DNA from: Ruminococcaceae bacterium UBA1375
GTDB taxonomy: Bacteria; Bacillota; Clostridia; Oscillospirales; Ruminococcaceae
NCBI GenBank assembly: GCA_002305795.1
Contig: DBRF01000004.1
Span: 34,982 to 98,981 of the forward strand
Length of the DNA: 64,000 bases
Direction of reading: 5' to 3'
The position numbers and the translations under genes are program-made. The notes under the pieces are model-generated. The model did not search any database, was not told where the DNA came from, and saw nothing but the letters and a program-made list of their open reading frames with translations. This document shows positions 32,047-40,179 of the stretch, piece after piece. Within the stretch, counting starts at the first letter, position 1. The number at the start of each line of letters is the position of its first letter.

Positions 32047-33354
32047 TTACTTTTTTCGCTTATTCCGGCGCTTAGCAGCGGCCCGACGAGCGGCTTTCCG
32101 GCGCAGGGTACGCTCCGTCCGGAAAAAGCGCTGTTCCAGCTCCCGGCCCTGAGCTTCCACCACCTGGAGGTGGGAGCGGTTGCGGGAAGAGCCCTCCCCT
32201 TCCACCTGCTGATAGATGGCCAGCAGGTAATTGGCCAGGGCTTCCTGGCCGGAGGACTGCACCGACTGCCGCACCGAAGCGCTGAGGATCTTCCGCTCTT
32301 GTGGTGTGCGCTGTTTCTGTTCCAGCAGAAGCCGGTACAGCTCCTTGGCGTCTTTGTAGATAAAACCGTTGACCCCGGGCTGCACCTGTCCGGCGTTTAA
32401 GGGGTCATTGATGTGGAGCACCGGGAGACCGGTGGCCATCCCTTCCAGCATGGAGATGGAGTTGGTATCGCTGAGGCTGGCGGTGACGTACACATCCAGG
32501 CAGGCGTAGTAGTCCAAAATCTCGTTGTGGTCTACCGCCCCCACGAAGGTGACTAAATCGGAAATGCCCAGCTTTTGAGACAGTTCCACCAATTCCGGGC
32601 GGGAAGGACCGTCCCCGATTATCATCAGCTTAATGCCGTCTTCCCGCTTAACCTCTTGGGAAAAGTAGTCCAACAGCACGTCCACGCTTTTTTCCCGGCC
32701 CAGCCGGCCGCAGAACCCGGCGATCAGCTCTCCTTCCCCAAAGCCGTACTTCTGTTTTAACTGGGCCACATGATCCCAGTTTACCTTGTCCGGGCTGAAC
32801 TTGTCCAGCTCCACCGGATTGGGCACCACATTTACCTTCCGGTCGGCATGGCACTCGTCCAGATATTCCTGAACCTTGGCGGAAGGTCCGGTGACCGCCT
32901 GGCTGTGCTGGGCGAAATATTTGAAGTACCGCCGGGACATAATCCGCACCATGGGGATAAAGGGCTTGGGGGCCACATAGTACAGGTAGTCCTCGTACAT
33001 GGTGTGCAGGGTGTACACATAGGGGATTTGCAGCTTTCGGGCAATCCGCACTGCGCTCAGCCCCACCCCAAACTCGGTGTGGATGTGGATGATGTCCGGG
33101 TGGAACTGCTGGATAATCCGAAACCGGGTGCGGCTGAAGGGATTGGCCAAGCCGTAGTCGTACAGCCGTTTCAGTTCCTTGCCGGGACAGTACAACACGT
33201 CCCCTTCTAAATGGTGGTGGCGGGCCTTGACGTCCACAGTGACGATAAGCACCTGGTGCCCCGCCCGTTCCAATCCGTCTTTGAGCGATTTCACATGGGT
33301 CACTACCCCGTTGATATAGGGCAGATAAGACTCGGTAAACATTGCAATCCGCAT
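32047..33354 (-). CDS. family 4 glycosyltransferase (glycolipid or capsule type)
   Basis: 435 residues, GT-B fold. N-terminal acceptor domain MRIAMFTESYLPYINGVVTH with DIIHIHTEFGVG and TLHTMYEDYLYY; C-terminal donor domain GFCGRLGREKSVDVLL, LMIIGDGPSRPEL and the E-x7-E motif SDTNSISMLEGMATGLPVL. Family members such as 1,2-diacylglycerol 3-glucosyltransferases build membrane glycolipids, the closest-looking group. An odd feature is a highly basic C-terminal tail (last about 35 residues, Arg/Lys/Ala), which could bind the membrane surface. Own promoter at 33405-33433. Confidence 0.85.
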   Translation of the reverse strand: MRIAMFTESYLPYINGVVTHVKSLKDGLERAGHQVLIVTVDVKARHHHLEGDVLYCPGKELKRLYDYGLANPFSRTRFRIIQQFHPDIIHIHTEFGVGLSAVRIARKLQIPYVYTLHTMYEDYLYYVAPKPFIPMVRIMSRRYFKYFAQHSQAVTGPSAKVQEYLDECHADRKVNVVPNPVELDKFSPDKVNWDHVAQLKQKYGFGEGELIAGFCGRLGREKSVDVLLDYFSQEVKREDGIKLMIIGDGPSRPELVELSQKLGISDLVTFVGAVDHNEILDYYACLDVYVTASLSDTNSISMLEGMATGLPVLHINDPLNAGQVQPGVNGFIYKDAKELYRLLLEQKQRTPQERKILSASVRQSVQSSGQEALANYLLAIYQQVEGEGSSRNRSHLQVVEAQGRELEQRFFRTERTLRRKAARRAAAKRRNKRKK

Positions 33355-33404
33355 AGTATGACGCCTTTCTCTGGGTCTCCCCGGTTTTCTCTTAGTTGGT
33401 ATTC

Positions 33405-33433
33405 AGTATAACATACTTTTCCCAAAGTGGCAA
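33405..33433 (-). promoter_or_regulatory. promoter of the glycosyltransferase gene
   Basis: TTGCCA (33433-33428), 17 bases, TATACT (33410-33405) on the minus strand. Confidence 0.65.
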
Positions 33434-33512
33434 TGTGCAAAATGACTTCCGTTGTTTTGTAAGTTTTTCTGGCAAAATGTACCTGTTTTTCGGGTTTTCA
33501 GACAAAATGATT

Positions 33513-33538
33513 CCTCCACTGCCAGGGAGCAATGGAGG
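33513..33538 (-). terminator. hairpin after the small membrane protein gene
   Basis: CCTCCATTGC (33538-33529) pairs with GCAGTGGAGG (33522-33513); weak T-tract (AATCATTTTG). Confidence 0.5.
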
Positions 33539-33548
33539 GGAAATGGAG

Positions 33549-33914
33549 TTACCACAGATGGGGCATATTTTGATTGGCTACGTTGTTGATACCGGTTATC
33601 ACTGCTGCAGTGGCGGCATCGTGAATCAATTTCTGGCCCTTCTTCCCTACTTCCTGTAGGGAAACCACCTGAAAGCCCGGGGGAATCCGACCGGCCTGCT
33701 GAGCTGCTTGCAGGGCTTCTGCGGGGGTCTTGCCCTGAACCAGCACTTCTTTGGCGGCTTTGGTGTTTAACTGCTCCAGGTTTACCCGGTAAGAACGAAC
33801 TTTTTTGGTTTGCAAAAAGTGAACCAGAAAAACCACCGCCACAGCAATGGCAATCACCACCATCATGGTCACAAACGCACCGATAATTAAAGTCACCAAG
33901 TTGCTGTGACCCAT
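33549..33914 (-). CDS. small single-span membrane protein, unknown function
   Basis: 121 residues. One long membrane segment near the N-terminus (about 8-32, LIIGAFVTMMVVIAIAVAVV) is followed by a basic juxtamembrane KK and a cytoplasmic domain with helical, SHOCT-like spacing (AAKEVLVQGKTPAEALQAAQ) and RIPPGFQVVSL. No family recognised. The ATG at 33914 has GGAGG eight bases upstream; a GTG three codons earlier sits inside that site. The promoter at 34079-34100 has a palindrome across its -10 box. Confidence 0.7.
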   Translation of the reverse strand: MGHSNLVTLIIGAFVTMMVVIAIAVAVVFLVHFLQTKKVRSYRVNLEQLNTKAAKEVLVQGKTPAEALQAAQQAGRIPPGFQVVSLQEVGKKGQKLIHDAATAAVITGINNVANQNMPHLW

Positions 33915-34055
33915 ATCGCCCACCTCCTTCCTGTTTTAAATATCAAAATCGCAAATGTTTCCGTATATTATTTTGCCATAAAAACCGTTGCGTTTTCGCT
34001 GATTTTCACCGCCAGACGAAATGCCGCCTTTGCCTTTTGGCGGCAAGGTGAAAAC

Positions 34056-34100
34056 TATAATGATTGGCTCTATCAATTATTATACCATATTAAAAACGAA
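34056..34100 (-). promoter_or_regulatory. minus-strand promoter with palindromic operator
   Basis: TTGCTT, 16-base spacer, TATAAT (34084-34079) on the minus strand. The inverted repeat ATAATGATTG (34057-34066), 7 bases, CAATTATTAT (34074-34083) has one mismatch and covers the -10 box. Confidence 0.5.
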
Positions 34101-34126
34101 AAGCAAGAAAGAGTTCTAAAAAAGAA

Positions 34127-34155
34127 TTGAATGTGATTCCAAAACTGTGTATAAT
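34127..34155 (+). promoter_or_regulatory. hprK promoter
   Basis: TTGAAT (34127-34132), 17-base spacer, TATAAT (34150-34155). Confidence 0.7.
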
Positions 34156-34200
34156 AGAAAAAAAGACCTGCGTGAAACTCCGCTGAGAAAGGATGTTATT

Positions 34201-35154
34201 ATGAACAGCAGTTTTACCGTGCCGCTGTCTCGGCTGATTAAAGAATTTTCGCTGGAAAAAATCTACATTCCGCCGGATCAGCCGGACGTGATGATCCAAA
34301 GCACCGACATTTCCCGGCCGGGCCTGAACCTCACCGGCTTTTACGAATACTTCGACCCCAAGCGCATCCAGGTGGTGGGGCGGATGGAGTACGCCTACTT
34401 AGAGGATCTCAGCGAAAACTCCCGCCGCCAGCGGATTTTCGAGCTGTTTGAGCAGAAATTCCCCTGCCTGATCCTCACCCGGGGGCTGGACGTGTTCCCG
34501 GAAATCCTGGAAGCGGCCAAGCAGAACGGGGTGACGGTGCTGCGCACCAACGAAAGCACCTCCAGCTTTACCGGCGCCATCATCAGCACCTTAAATACTG
34601 AATTGGCCCCCCGGATCACCCGCCACGGAGTGCTCATCGAAATCTACGGCGAAGGAGTGCTGCTGCTGGGAGAAAGCGGCGTGGGCAAAAGCGAAACCGC
34701 CATTGAACTGGTGAAGCGGGGCCACCGACTGGTAGCGGACGACGCGGTGGAAATCCGCCGGGTGTCCAACAAGACCCTGGTGGGTTCTTCCCCGGAAAAC
34801 ATCCGCCACTTTTTGGAGCTGCGGGGCATCGGCATCATCAATGCCCGGCGGCTGTTCGGCATGGGTTCGGTGAAGGTCAGCGAAAAGATCGACATGGTGG
34901 TGAAGATGGAAGTCTGGGACCCGGAAAAGGTGTACGACCGAATGGGATTGGAGGAAGAATTTGCCACCATCCTGGGGTTGAAGATCCCCTGCCACACCAT
35001 CCCCATCAAGCCCGGCCGGAACCTGGCCATTATCCTGGAAGTGGCCGCCATGAACAACCGTCAGAAAAAGATGGGCTACAACGCCGCCCAGGAATTGATG
35101 CACAACCTGGGTATGCCGGTGGAGGAAACCACCGCTTCCTGGGAAGCCTATTAA
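34201..35154 (+). CDS. hprK: HPr kinase/phosphorylase
   Basis: 317 residues, full length. The C-terminal kinase domain has the HPrK P-loop LLLGESGVGKSETAIEL and the family signature LELRGIGIINARRLFG; His in ITRHGVLIEIYG is the proposed catalytic base. It phosphorylates Ser46 of HPr in response to fructose-1,6-bisphosphate and ATP, and dephosphorylates it with phosphate, so it controls CcpA-mediated catabolite repression. Start ATG 34201 has AAAGGAT upstream and is preceded by a clear promoter. In many Firmicutes hprK heads an operon with lgt and other genes; here the partner is a PHP hydrolase. Confidence 0.96.
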   Translation: MNSSFTVPLSRLIKEFSLEKIYIPPDQPDVMIQSTDISRPGLNLTGFYEYFDPKRIQVVGRMEYAYLEDLSENSRRQRIFELFEQKFPCLILTRGLDVFPEILEAAKQNGVTVLRTNESTSSFTGAIISTLNTELAPRITRHGVLIEIYGEGVLLLGESGVGKSETAIELVKRGHRLVADDAVEIRRVSNKTLVGSSPENIRHFLELRGIGIINARRLFGMGSVKVSEKIDMVVKMEVWDPEKVYDRMGLEEEFATILGLKIPCHTIPIKPGRNLAIILEVAAMNNRQKKMGYNAAQELMHNLGMPVEETTASWEAY

Positions 35155-35185
35155 GTGTGACACCACCACAAGGAGGATACTGATT

Positions 35186-35911
35186 TTGAAGCTGATGGCA
35201 GACACCCACACCCACACCATCGCCAGCTCCCACGCCTACTCCACTCTGCTGGAAAACATCCGGCAGGCAGCCCAGGTGGGCCTGGAGTGCCTGGGGATGA
35301 CCGACCACGCCCCTGCCCAGCCGGACTCCCCTCACCTCTGGCATTTTGTGAACCTCTCCGTGATTCCCCCCGTGGTGGAAGGGGTGCGGATTCTCAAGGG
35401 TGCGGAGTGCAACATTTTGGACGAGACGGGAAGAATCGACCTGGAACCGGAAGTGCTCCGGCAGCTGGAATGGCGGATTGCCTCCATCCACGCCCCCTGC
35501 TACAAAAAGGACGCCACCCTGGAAGACAACACCAACGCCTATCTGGGGGTGTGCGACAACCCCTACATCGACGTCATCGGCCACAGCGGCCGGGGGAGCT
35601 TCCGCTACGACTATGAAAAGCTGATTCCCCTGTTTGGGGAGCGGGGCAAACTGGTGGAAATCAACGAATCCACCTTGAAAAGCTCCTACAGCCGGAAAAA
35701 CTGCACCGAAATCGCCGCCCTCTGCAAAAAGCACCGGGTGCCGGTGGTGGTGGACAGCGACGCCCACTTCGCCCTGTCCATCGGCCGGTTCCCCGCCGCA
35801 TTGGAGATGCTGGAAGAAATCGGCTTTCCCGAAGAGCTGGTGATCAACGCCGACTCGGACCGGTTTTGGAGCTATCTGGAACAAAAGGGAATCCAAAAAA
35901 ATCCTGACTGA
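35186..35911 (+). CDS. PHP-domain phosphoesterase
   Basis: 241 residues, YcdX-like. The PHP metal ligands appear in order: ADTHTHTIAS, GMTDHAP, KGAECNI, SIHAP, VIGHSGR, and the late DSDAH. PHP proteins are metal-dependent phosphatases/phosphodiesterases; the substrate is unknown. The start is TTG 35186 with AAGGAGG nine bases upstream; ATG 35195 is a weaker alternative (spacing 18). It follows hprK by 31 bases and shares its terminator. Confidence 0.85.
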   Translation: MKLMADTHTHTIASSHAYSTLLENIRQAAQVGLECLGMTDHAPAQPDSPHLWHFVNLSVIPPVVEGVRILKGAECNILDETGRIDLEPEVLRQLEWRIASIHAPCYKKDATLEDNTNAYLGVCDNPYIDVIGHSGRGSFRYDYEKLIPLFGERGKLVEINESTLKSSYSRKNCTEIAALCKKHRVPVVVDSDAHFALSIGRFPAALEMLEEIGFPEELVINADSDRFWSYLEQKGIQKNPD

Positions 35912-35914
35912 CAC

Positions 35915-35957
35915 AAAAAGATACCGTCCGCTGCAACACGGGCGGTATCTCTTTTTT
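35915..35957. terminator. bidirectional terminator between PHP and DUF2798 genes
   Basis: AGATACCGTCCG (35919-35930) pairs with CGGGCGGTATCT (35939-35950); T6 follows on the plus strand (35952-35957) and TTTTTG on the minus strand. Confidence 0.8.
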
Positions 35958-36469
35958 CACCGGGATTGGGCGGCCTTTTCCTTGGGGGAACCGGCAGGAT
36001 TCCGGCTTTTCCCGGTGCGGAACACCAGTTTCAACAGCCAGCGGCAGATGGGCCCGGCAAAAAACAGCTGCCACAGCAGGGCCGCCGGGAAATTACAGGC
36101 AAAGGTCTGCAAAAACACGGCGGGGGTTTCCCAGCCGGGCTGCTTGAAGATCAGGGTGGCGGCCAGGCTCATCATGGGGCACATCAGGGTCACCGTCATC
36201 CACTGCACCGCCAGGGTGCAGAAGATGGGCTTGTCTTTGGCGGGGTCGAAGTGCTTGCGCATCACTCGGCGGGCAATGGGCCCGGCGATCAGGCTTTCCA
36301 GCAAAATCACCAGCACTCCCATCAGAGGCAGGTCCAATAAGGGCCTCCACAGCATCCCGTTGGAAAGTCCCCCTTCCTGCAAAGCCAAATTGTACAGTTC
36401 CATGGGGTACACCATCAAGACTGCCATGACAATGGAAAAAAACACTTTTTGCGGTCTGGTTTTTGGCAT
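35957..36469 (-). CDS. DUF2798 family membrane protein with two repeat units
   Basis: 170 residues with four membrane segments arranged as two hairpins, each like the DUF2798 unit (QKVFFSIVMAVLMVYPMELYN ... and CTLAVQWMTVTLMCPMMSLA). Members are small membrane proteins of unknown role. ATG 36469 has GGAGGAGG upstream. The C-terminal tail is basic. Promoter at 36547-36575, divergent from the sigma-factor gene. Confidence 0.75.
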   Translation of the reverse strand: MPKTRPQKVFFSIVMAVLMVYPMELYNLALQEGGLSNGMLWRPLLDLPLMGVLVILLESLIAGPIARRVMRKHFDPAKDKPIFCTLAVQWMTVTLMCPMMSLAATLIFKQPGWETPAVFLQTFACNFPAALLWQLFFAGPICRWLLKLVFRTGKSRNPAGSPKEKAAQSR

Positions 36470-36546
36470 GATAACTCCTCCTCCAAAAAAGAAAACGCAC
36501 CCCAGAACAACCGGACTTACGGCATTCTGCGGCACGTTGCATGTTT

Positions 36547-36575
36547 ATCATACTACTGTCATTCTCCCAAAGCAA
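36547..36575 (-). promoter_or_regulatory. promoter of the DUF2798 gene
   Basis: TTGCTT (36575-36570), 17 bases, TATGAT (36552-36547) on the minus strand. Confidence 0.55.
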
Positions 36576-36583
36576 AGGCAGTT

Positions 36584-36615
36584 TTGCACAAAAACACAGA
36601 ACAAATTTTGTGCAA
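36584..36615. promoter_or_regulatory. perfect inverted repeat upstream of the ECF sigma gene
   Basis: TTGCACAAAA (36584-36593), 12-base spacer, TTTTGTGCAA (36606-36615). No T-run follows, so an operator is more likely than a terminator. Confidence 0.5.
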
Positions 36616-36684
36616 CTATTTTGTAACCCATGGCCGCCCTTTTCCCACTGGAAGGTTGAAAGGACGAAAAAAGGAGGGATTTCC

Positions 36685-37239
36685 ATGGAAGATGAGGCCA
36701 TCATCGCCCTGTTTTGGAAGCGGGACCAGGAGGCCATCCGGCAAACCGACCTGCAGTACGGACAGCGGCTGCAGCGGCTGAGCCGCTCCATCTTAAACGA
36801 TGAAGAGGACGCCAAAGAAAGCGTCAACGACACCTACTGGAAAGCCTGGGACACCATCCCGCCCCAAAAGCCAAATTACTTTTTTGCCTACCTGGCGAAG
36901 ATCTGCCGGTACCTGTCCCTGGGCAGGCTGGACTGGAACCGAGCCCAAAAGCGAAGCGCCCCCATTGTGGGGCTGACTGCGGAGCTGGAGCTCTGCATCC
37001 CCGACCGGCAGGAGGAAAACCGCATCCAGGAACGCTCCCTGAAAGAATCCCTGAACCGGTTTCTGGAAAGGTTGTCCAAGGAAAAGCGCTGCATCTTTCT
37101 GCGGCGGTACTGGTTTGGGGACAGCATCCAGGAGATTGCCCGGCGGTACGGCATCGGGGAAAGCAAGGTGAAAACCACCCTGTTCCGGGTGCGGGGCCAG
37201 CTGCGGCAGCATTTGCAGAAGGAGGGATTTTCTGTATGA
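36685..37239 (+). CDS. ECF-type RNA polymerase sigma factor
   Basis: 184 residues. Region 2 (about 20-85: LSRSILNDEEDAKESVNDTYWKAWDTIPP) and region 4 (about 125-180: RFLERLSKEKRCIFLRRYWFGDSIQEIARRYGIGESKVKTTLFRVR, cited as RRYGIGESKVKTTLFRVR) are present without region 3, so it is an ECF sigma-70. ATG 36685 has AAGGAGG. The next gene, a membrane-anchored protein, overlaps by four bases and is the likely anti-sigma factor. Confidence 0.9.
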   Translation: MEDEAIIALFWKRDQEAIRQTDLQYGQRLQRLSRSILNDEEDAKESVNDTYWKAWDTIPPQKPNYFFAYLAKICRYLSLGRLDWNRAQKRSAPIVGLTAELELCIPDRQEENRIQERSLKESLNRFLERLSKEKRCIFLRRYWFGDSIQEIARRYGIGESKVKTTLFRVRGQLRQHLQKEGFSV

Positions 37240-38114
37240 AAGGAAAAGATTTGTGGGAAGCACTGGGGGAGATTGACCCTAAATACATCCAGGAAGCAGA
37301 GCTATCCGGGCGTTCCCGCACCGGACGGCAGAAATGGCAGGCTGCCGCCGCCTGTTTTTTGGTCATCGCTATGGGTGCGGCCATTGTGGTACCCAATCTG
37401 CTGTGGAGCCAAGATTCCATTCTCTGGGGCGGCATCGGCGGCGATTCCCAGGACCAGTCCGGCCAGCGGGTCCCCATTACCGGCTCCGACAGCGCCGAAA
37501 ACACCATTCAAATCAGCCTCAGCGATGTGCCGGTGAACGTCATATCCGGCCTGCCCCAAGAAGAAATGACCGATATGTCCTATGTGGCCCTGATGTCAGA
37601 GGATCAGATTACCTGGAGCCAGGAACAGGTGGAGAGTTATTACGGTTTGGATTTCGACACTCTTTCGGTGCCGGAGGATTTGGAGGCGGTCACCGATTTA
37701 TCCCAGGGCATGGCGGTTTGGGAAAACGAGGACGGCACCATGCGGTTTGACGGGTTGCTGCTCAGCTACCAAAGCACCGGGCAGGAGGACCCGGAAGAAA
37801 CCCAGCGCAGCCTTTCCCTCCACGGCTCCAAAATCGGCTTGCTGGGGCTTTCCGACGCCCTGTATCTGACCGAAGACGTGAAAACCTGGAACTTCCAAGG
37901 CGTTGAAATCACCCTGGGATACTGCCAAATGGACTACGGCCCCTACGACGAAACCACCCATGCCCCTGCCGGCAGCTATCCGGTGTACACGGCGGAGTTT
38001 ACCTACAACGGAGCCCAGTTCCGGCTGGTGGGTCAGCGCCTGACCCGCCGGGAAATGGTAACCGCCATCGCCACCCTGTTAAGCCAAGGCGAAGAAGTGG
38101 AAATTACTTCCTGA
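37236..38114 (+). CDS. putative membrane-anchored anti-sigma factor
   Basis: 292 residues. A short cytoplasmic N-terminus (MKGKDLWEALGEIDPKYIQEAEL), one membrane segment (about 35-55) and a large external domain. The N-terminus matches the clostridial pattern of sigma-binding regions; the C-terminus (LVGQRLTRREMVTAIATLLSQG) resembles the end of DUF4367-type sensors. The overlap with the sigma gene supports the assignment. The signal sensed is unknown. The gene end overlaps the convergent FAD-oxidoreductase gene by 11 bases. Confidence 0.75.
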   Translation: MKGKDLWEALGEIDPKYIQEAELSGRSRTGRQKWQAAAACFLVIAMGAAIVVPNLLWSQDSILWGGIGGDSQDQSGQRVPITGSDSAENTIQISLSDVPVNVISGLPQEEMTDMSYVALMSEDQITWSQEQVESYYGLDFDTLSVPEDLEAVTDLSQGMAVWENEDGTMRFDGLLLSYQSTGQEDPEETQRSLSLHGSKIGLLGLSDALYLTEDVKTWNFQGVEITLGYCQMDYGPYDETTHAPAGSYPVYTAEFTYNGAQFRLVGQRLTRREMVTAIATLLSQGEEVEITS

Positions 38115-39699
38115 TAGCCTGGATTTCTTCCATCACCCACTGTGCCGCACGAACTCCGTCCACCGCGGCGCTCATAATTCCCCCGGCATACCCGGCCCCT
38201 TCCCCGCAGGGAAACAGGCCGTAAAGTCCCTGGGCCATTCCCGTTTCCCCTCGTGGGATTCGGACCGGCGAAGAGGTACGGGTTTCCGGGGCAGTCAACA
38301 CACTGTCCGGCGCATCAAAGCCGGGCAGTTTTTTACCCATACGGACAATTCCTTCCCGCAGCATGGCCGGAATCACCGGCGGGAACAGGGCGTCCAAATC
38401 CCCCGGCACAACTCCCAATGCGTAGGTAGGCTGCACATTGTGTAAATCCAGTCCGGTTTTGTGCTGCAAAAACCGTCCTACCGTCACGCCGGGGGCGGCG
38501 CCGGTTTCTCCCCCCATGACAAAGGCGGCCTGCTCCAGCGTTTGCTGGAACCGTATTCCGTCCAGGGGATGGGAGCCGTAATCCTCCGGGGACACCCCCA
38601 CCACCAAACCGGCGTTGGCGTTTTTCCCGTCCCGGGCATGGTAGCTCATGCCGTTGGTCACCACGGTGCCGGGCTGGCTGGCGCTGGGCACCACATAGCC
38701 CCCGGGACACATACAAAAGGTATACACGCCACGGTTCCCCTGCCGCCAGCTGAGCTGGTACTCCCCCGGAGGCAGAGCGGGGTGGCCGGCCAGTTTGCCG
38801 TACAACCCCCGGTCGATCAGGGACTGGGGATGTTCAATCCGCACCCCCACGGAAAAGGGCTTGGGAATCATCTCCACCCCCTGGCCCAGCAAGGTTTCCA
38901 GGGTGTCCCTGGCGCTGTGACCCAAGGCCAGCACCACATAATCCGAAGAAATCTCTTCCCCGTTGACCACCACCCCCCGGACCTTTCCCTGCTCCAGTAC
39001 CAGCCGCTGGACCTGAGCCTGAAACCGCACCTCTCCCCCCAGCCGGAGAATCTCCCGGCGGAGGTTCTGCACCACCAGCCGAAGCTGGTCGGTGCCGATG
39101 TGGGGCTTGGCCTTCCTCAAAATTTCCTGGGGCGCTCCCAGCGCCGCCAGCTGTTCCAGCACCCAATGGCACCGGGGGTCGTGGATTCGGGTGGTGAGCT
39201 TGCCGTCGGAAAAGGTCCCGGCACCCCCTTCCCCAAACTGGACGTTGGCGGAAGGATTCAGCTTGCCGGTGCGCCAGTATTCCTCCACCGCCGCCGCCCG
39301 GGCGTTGATTTCACAGCCCCGTTCCAGCACCAGCGGCCGCAGTCCTGCCCGGGCCAGCTGATAGGCGCAAAACATCCCCGCCGGGCCAAATCCAACCACA
39401 ATAGGCGGATGGGACAGGGGTTCCAGCTTGGGCGGGTCCATCTCTGAAAACGGCTCCTGATACCGCACCTGGGTGGAATGGAGCTGCCGGGCCAGGGCTT
39501 CTTCCCCTTCCGGAAGGGAAAGCTGCACCGAGTAGATAAAACGCATATCGCGTTGTTTTCTGGCGTCTAAGGAACGCTTATACACCCGTGCAAACCCCAC
39601 CTGTTCCCGGCGCAGGCGGCAGAGGGAAAGGGCCCGCTCCACTGCCTGTTCTTCCGAGGCGGTGAGGGGGAGTTTGATGTCGGTAATCAAAAGGGGCAT
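38104..39699 (-). CDS. FAD-dependent oxidoreductase of the large BFD/HI0933-like group
   Basis: 531 residues. After an N-terminal domain of about 90 residues, the FAD dinucleotide motif reads PIVVGFGPAGMFCAYQLA with the acidic strand-2 end LVLERG; ATG-like motif VVLALGHSARDTLETL and the C-terminal FAD loop LFPCGEGAGYAGGIMSAAVDG complete the fold. Cys/Pro-rich VYTFCMCPGGYVV is typical of this clostridial family. Substrate unknown. ATG 39699 follows AGGAG. A perfect palindrome (39725-39751) overlaps its promoter -10. Confidence 0.85.
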   Translation of the reverse strand: MPLLITDIKLPLTASEEQAVERALSLCRLRREQVGFARVYKRSLDARKQRDMRFIYSVQLSLPEGEEALARQLHSTQVRYQEPFSEMDPPKLEPLSHPPIVVGFGPAGMFCAYQLARAGLRPLVLERGCEINARAAAVEEYWRTGKLNPSANVQFGEGGAGTFSDGKLTTRIHDPRCHWVLEQLAALGAPQEILRKAKPHIGTDQLRLVVQNLRREILRLGGEVRFQAQVQRLVLEQGKVRGVVVNGEEISSDYVVLALGHSARDTLETLLGQGVEMIPKPFSVGVRIEHPQSLIDRGLYGKLAGHPALPPGEYQLSWRQGNRGVYTFCMCPGGYVVPSASQPGTVVTNGMSYHARDGKNANAGLVVGVSPEDYGSHPLDGIRFQQTLEQAAFVMGGETGAAPGVTVGRFLQHKTGLDLHNVQPTYALGVVPGDLDALFPPVIPAMLREGIVRMGKKLPGFDAPDSVLTAPETRTSSPVRIPRGETGMAQGLYGLFPCGEGAGYAGGIMSAAVDGVRAAQWVMEEIQAIRK

Positions 39700-39724
39700 G
39701 AAAATTTCTCCTATCTTGCCGGGG

Positions 39725-39752
39725 ATAATGATTGGCTTTGACAATCATTATA
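39725..39752 (-). promoter_or_regulatory. perfect palindromic operator over the oxidoreductase promoter
   Basis: ATAATGATTG (39725-39734), 7-base spacer, CAATCATTAT (39742-39751). On the minus strand TATAAT (39752-39747) lies in it, with TTTTGT 17 bases upstream. Confidence 0.6.
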
Positions 39753-39774
39753 TCATGAATTAAGTCAAGACAAA

Positions 39775-39802
39775 ACCCCTGCCGGAAAATTTCCAGCAGG
39801 GG
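39775..39802 (-). terminator. GC-rich hairpin upstream of the oxidoreductase promoter
   Basis: CCCCTGC and GCAGGGG around AATTTTCC, followed on the minus strand by GGTTTTGTCTT. It may stop transcripts coming from the antitoxin side. Confidence 0.5.
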
Positions 39803-39820
39803 TCCATTATTTGAATTGAT

Positions 39821-39850
39821 TTGACAATAGATGTCATTTTGTGCTATCCT
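39821..39850 (+). promoter_or_regulatory. promoter of the type I toxin mRNA
   Basis: TTGACA (39821-39826), 18-base spacer, TATCCT (39845-39850). Confidence 0.6.
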
Positions 39851-39985
39851 GTAACTACGGCGTTTGCCTACTCGCTTTTGCGGGGGATGGACGAAACAAT
39901 AACGGCAGCGGTTAGCCCCTACATCAATCACTTCACTCTCCGTGCTCGGCACAGAAAGTCGAAATTTGGGGCCAGCTTTCGGACA

Positions 39986-40010
39986 CCCTCTTTTCGGCAA
40001 GAAAGGAGGG
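39986..40010 (+). promoter_or_regulatory. hairpin hiding the toxin Shine-Dalgarno site
   Basis: CCCTCTTTTC (39986-39995), loop GGCAA, GAAAGGAGGG (40001-40010): ten pairs, one GU. The right arm is the ribosome-binding site of the toxin. Confidence 0.7.
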
Positions 40011-40017
40011 ACGGTGA

Positions 40018-40101
40018 ATGGAATGGGGCGACCTGTTTACCTACACCTTAGTTTTGCTCGGCGTGGCTACTTTGGTAGTGCAGCTGACAAAAAGAAAGTA
40101 A
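40018..40101 (+). CDS. small hydrophobic peptide, putative type I (holin-like) toxin
   Basis: 27 residues: a short polar start (MEWGDLF), a single hydrophobic helix (TYTLVLLGVATLVVQL) and a basic end (TKRK), the layout of TxpA/BsrG and holin-like toxins. GGAGG lies nine bases before the ATG and is sequestered in a hairpin. The message has a leader of about 160 bases, and a convergent promoter makes a short antisense RNA against its 3' end. All these features fit a type I toxin-antitoxin pair in which the peptide damages the membrane unless its message is blocked. Toxicity is inferred. Confidence 0.7.
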   Translation: MEWGDLFTYTLVLLGVATLVVQLTKRK

Positions 40102-40131
40102 CCGCTCATATTGCCCTTAGAGCGGTTACTT
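40087..40131 (-). terminator. terminator of the putative antitoxin RNA
   Basis: AAGTAACCGCTC (40131-40120) and GAGCGGTTACTT (40107-40096), a perfect 12-bp stem, followed on the minus strand by TCTTTTTG. It overlaps the toxin stop codon. Confidence 0.75.
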
Positions 40132-40173
40132 CATAACCAAACTAGGGACTAACCGTTACCAGTTTCGTCCTCT
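40087..40173 (-). ncRNA. putative antisense antitoxin RNA
   Basis: An RNA of about 85 bases running from the promoter at 40180-40208 to the terminator at 40087-40131, fully complementary to the end of the toxin message including its stop codon. This is the RatA/SR4-type arrangement. Ends are estimated from the promoter and hairpin. Confidence 0.6.
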
Positions 40174-40179
40174 GTTTTT

